From positions 1-12,532 of the forward strand of contig CAKUEH010000048.1 of the NCBI GenBank assembly GCA_934646185.1: DNA of 12,532 bases. The letters run 5' to 3'. Position numbers and translations under genes: made by a program. The notes under the pieces were generated by a model that saw only the letters and a list, made by a program, of their open reading frames with translations, did not search any database and was not told the origin of the DNA. Source of the stretch: an uncultured Oscillospiraceae bacterium. Lineage in GTDB: Bacteria > Bacillota > Clostridia > Oscillospirales > Oscillospiraceae. Below are positions 11,669 to 12,532 of this stretch, one piece after another. How positions within the stretch are numbered: position 1 is the first letter of the stretch; each line of letters begins with the position of its first letter.

Positions 11669-12532
11669 ATGGAAAGGAATTTCGAGAGAGACTTGAATGG
11701 TATGGCGGCAGAGAGGGAACACAACTTGGAGGAATACTACGCTTATATGGCGGTTCGTGTACTTGATGGCTATGGTGCCGGACCATGCGATGGGGAACCG
11801 TGTGTATTTCATTTCTTGGATAGTTATGAATGCACGATATATGTTAAATCGGAGCAGATGGAGGGCAGTTATTGGATCCGCGCGGACGGGGGGCGAGGCT
11901 TGTGGAATTACGCCTATTCCGCGGCGCCCACCAGAGGAGAAGACGGTATGCTTCATTGCAACATCGATTCCTACCTCCGCCAAGGACTCACGCCGTCGGA
12001 ATACCGAGATTTTGAGGAAGGCTCGCTGTTGACCGACGTGACAGGTGATACGATAACCTTTCTGCGGAGAAAGGACCATAAAGCGGAAAATGTTACCGAA
12101 TTCACTGGACGGTGGGGCGTTGAGACCATTGTTGATTACGCTTTGAGAGACCTGTTCTTCGCACCCCGCGGGCTGATGCTCGCGGGAGATGACGTGGAAC
12201 GCCTCAGTTTTGTCTATGAAGATGATAACGGCAAAGCGGCCAAGAACACTGTCGGCGTTTGTCATGTCGTGCAGGAACTTCTGAGCCATTCCCATGATTT
12301 GCATAAGCGTGATCTGAACAAATTGATCGAATGGCTAGACGAGCGTATCGATTTTCAATATGTTCAGGAGCTCGAATTTTTAACGAGGACGGGCCGTTAC
12401 AAGCTGCGGCTGGCAGGAAAAGACCTGATGAGCGTGCGGATTTATGACCGAAGATTTAAGAAGGTTCTGGAAAGTTACCTCCCCATGGGTTCGAAAAACA
12501 GGAAACAGCAGGTAAGGCTGTTCCTCGGCATA
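11669..12532 (+). CDS. Hypothetical protein, 3'-partial (at least 288 aa)
   Basis: An unbroken frame of 288 codons runs from ATG 11669 to the right edge with no stop. AGGAG at 11657-11661 gives a 7-base spacing. The soluble-looking product contains EEYYAYMAVRVLDGYG near the start. A mid region with GRWGVETIVDYALRDLFFAP (147-166) follows, then a helical, charged segment (VVQELLSHSHDLHKRDLNKL, 200-219). A basic end carries FLTRTGRYKLRLAGKDLMSV and RRFKKVLESYLP. There is no membrane segment, helicase or nuclease motif that I can identify. The minus-strand frames over this region are shadows. It is cotranscribed with the 130-residue gene before it. Function unknown; the missing C-terminus could carry the recognisable domain. 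Confidence 0.7.
   Translation, partial: MERNFERDLNGMAAEREHNLEEYYAYMAVRVLDGYGAGPCDGEPCVFHFLDSYECTIYVKSEQMEGSYWIRADGGRGLWNYAYSAAPTRGEDGMLHCNIDSYLRQGLTPSEYRDFEEGSLLTDVTGDTITFLRRKDHKAENVTEFTGRWGVETIVDYALRDLFFAPRGLMLAGDDVERLSFVYEDDNGKAAKNTVGVCHVVQELLSHSHDLHKRDLNKLIEWLDERIDFQYVQELEFLTRTGRYKLRLAGKDLMSVRIYDRRFKKVLESYLPMGSKNRKQQVRLFLGI

Noticed and set aside
11555..12304. 249-codon minus-strand frame
   Set aside because: The plus strand is open through the same region to the right edge, with a good ribosome binding site and protein-like composition.
1..12532. CRISPR array or complete insertion sequence
   Set aside because: No regularly spaced repeats were seen, and no DDE-type transposase gene with terminal inverted repeats was found; the only recombinase is the large serine enzyme.

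Overview
The window reads as DNA from a gut-type Firmicute of class Clostridia, probably near the Oscillospiraceae/Lachnospiraceae. Support comes from strong AGGAGG-type ribosome binding sites, moderately GC-rich genes broken by AT-rich imports, a DUF6076-like zinc-finger protein beside a sigma factor, an RsgI-like anti-sigma factor, and a large serine recombinase cassette. It is a patchwork of accessory DNA, and genus cannot be fixed from the sequence.

Layout. (1) 1-2240: a 5'-truncated DUF6076-like gene and a sigma-70-family gene form one operon. An AT-rich GNAT acetyltransferase has been grafted onto its end, followed by a broken XRE/zinc-ribbon regulator. (2) 2340-4910: a stress or defence-like block. 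It holds a Fic-domain protein with its own promoter, a debris zone of short ORFs, and a promoter driving a small RelA/SpoT-type synthetase that overlaps an 81-residue partner; the operon ends in a hairpin terminator. (3) 4940-5300: an attachment region with an orphan 3' half of a tRNA-Arg(CCG), an imperfect repeat and two strong intrinsic terminators. (4) 5420-8334: a compact mobile cassette with a 40-residue ribbon-helix-helix-like peptide, a small unknown protein, a 547-residue serine recombinase and a metallophosphoesterase, ending in a terminator. (5) 8332-8745: gene remnants, a 14-codon ORF with a perfect ribosome binding site, and a consensus promoter and terminator that frame about 190 bases with no gene, a candidate small RNA. 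(6) 8878-10676: an ECF sigma factor translationally coupled to a membrane anti-sigma factor with an RsgI-like Asn-Pro segment and two PepSY-like repeats. (7) 10687-12532: hairpins and palindromes, then a promoter and a two-gene operon of unrecognised proteins; the second gene is open to the right edge.

How it fits together. The orphan tRNA half suggests that the DNA to its left belongs to an element integrated in a tRNA-Arg gene, with later elements stacked next to it. The best candidates for an undescribed system are the RelA/SpoT-like synthetase with its overlapping partner (a possible toxin-antitoxin pair next to Fic), the recombinase-phosphoesterase cassette, the promoter-terminator unit at 8523-8745, and the unknown operon at the right edge.
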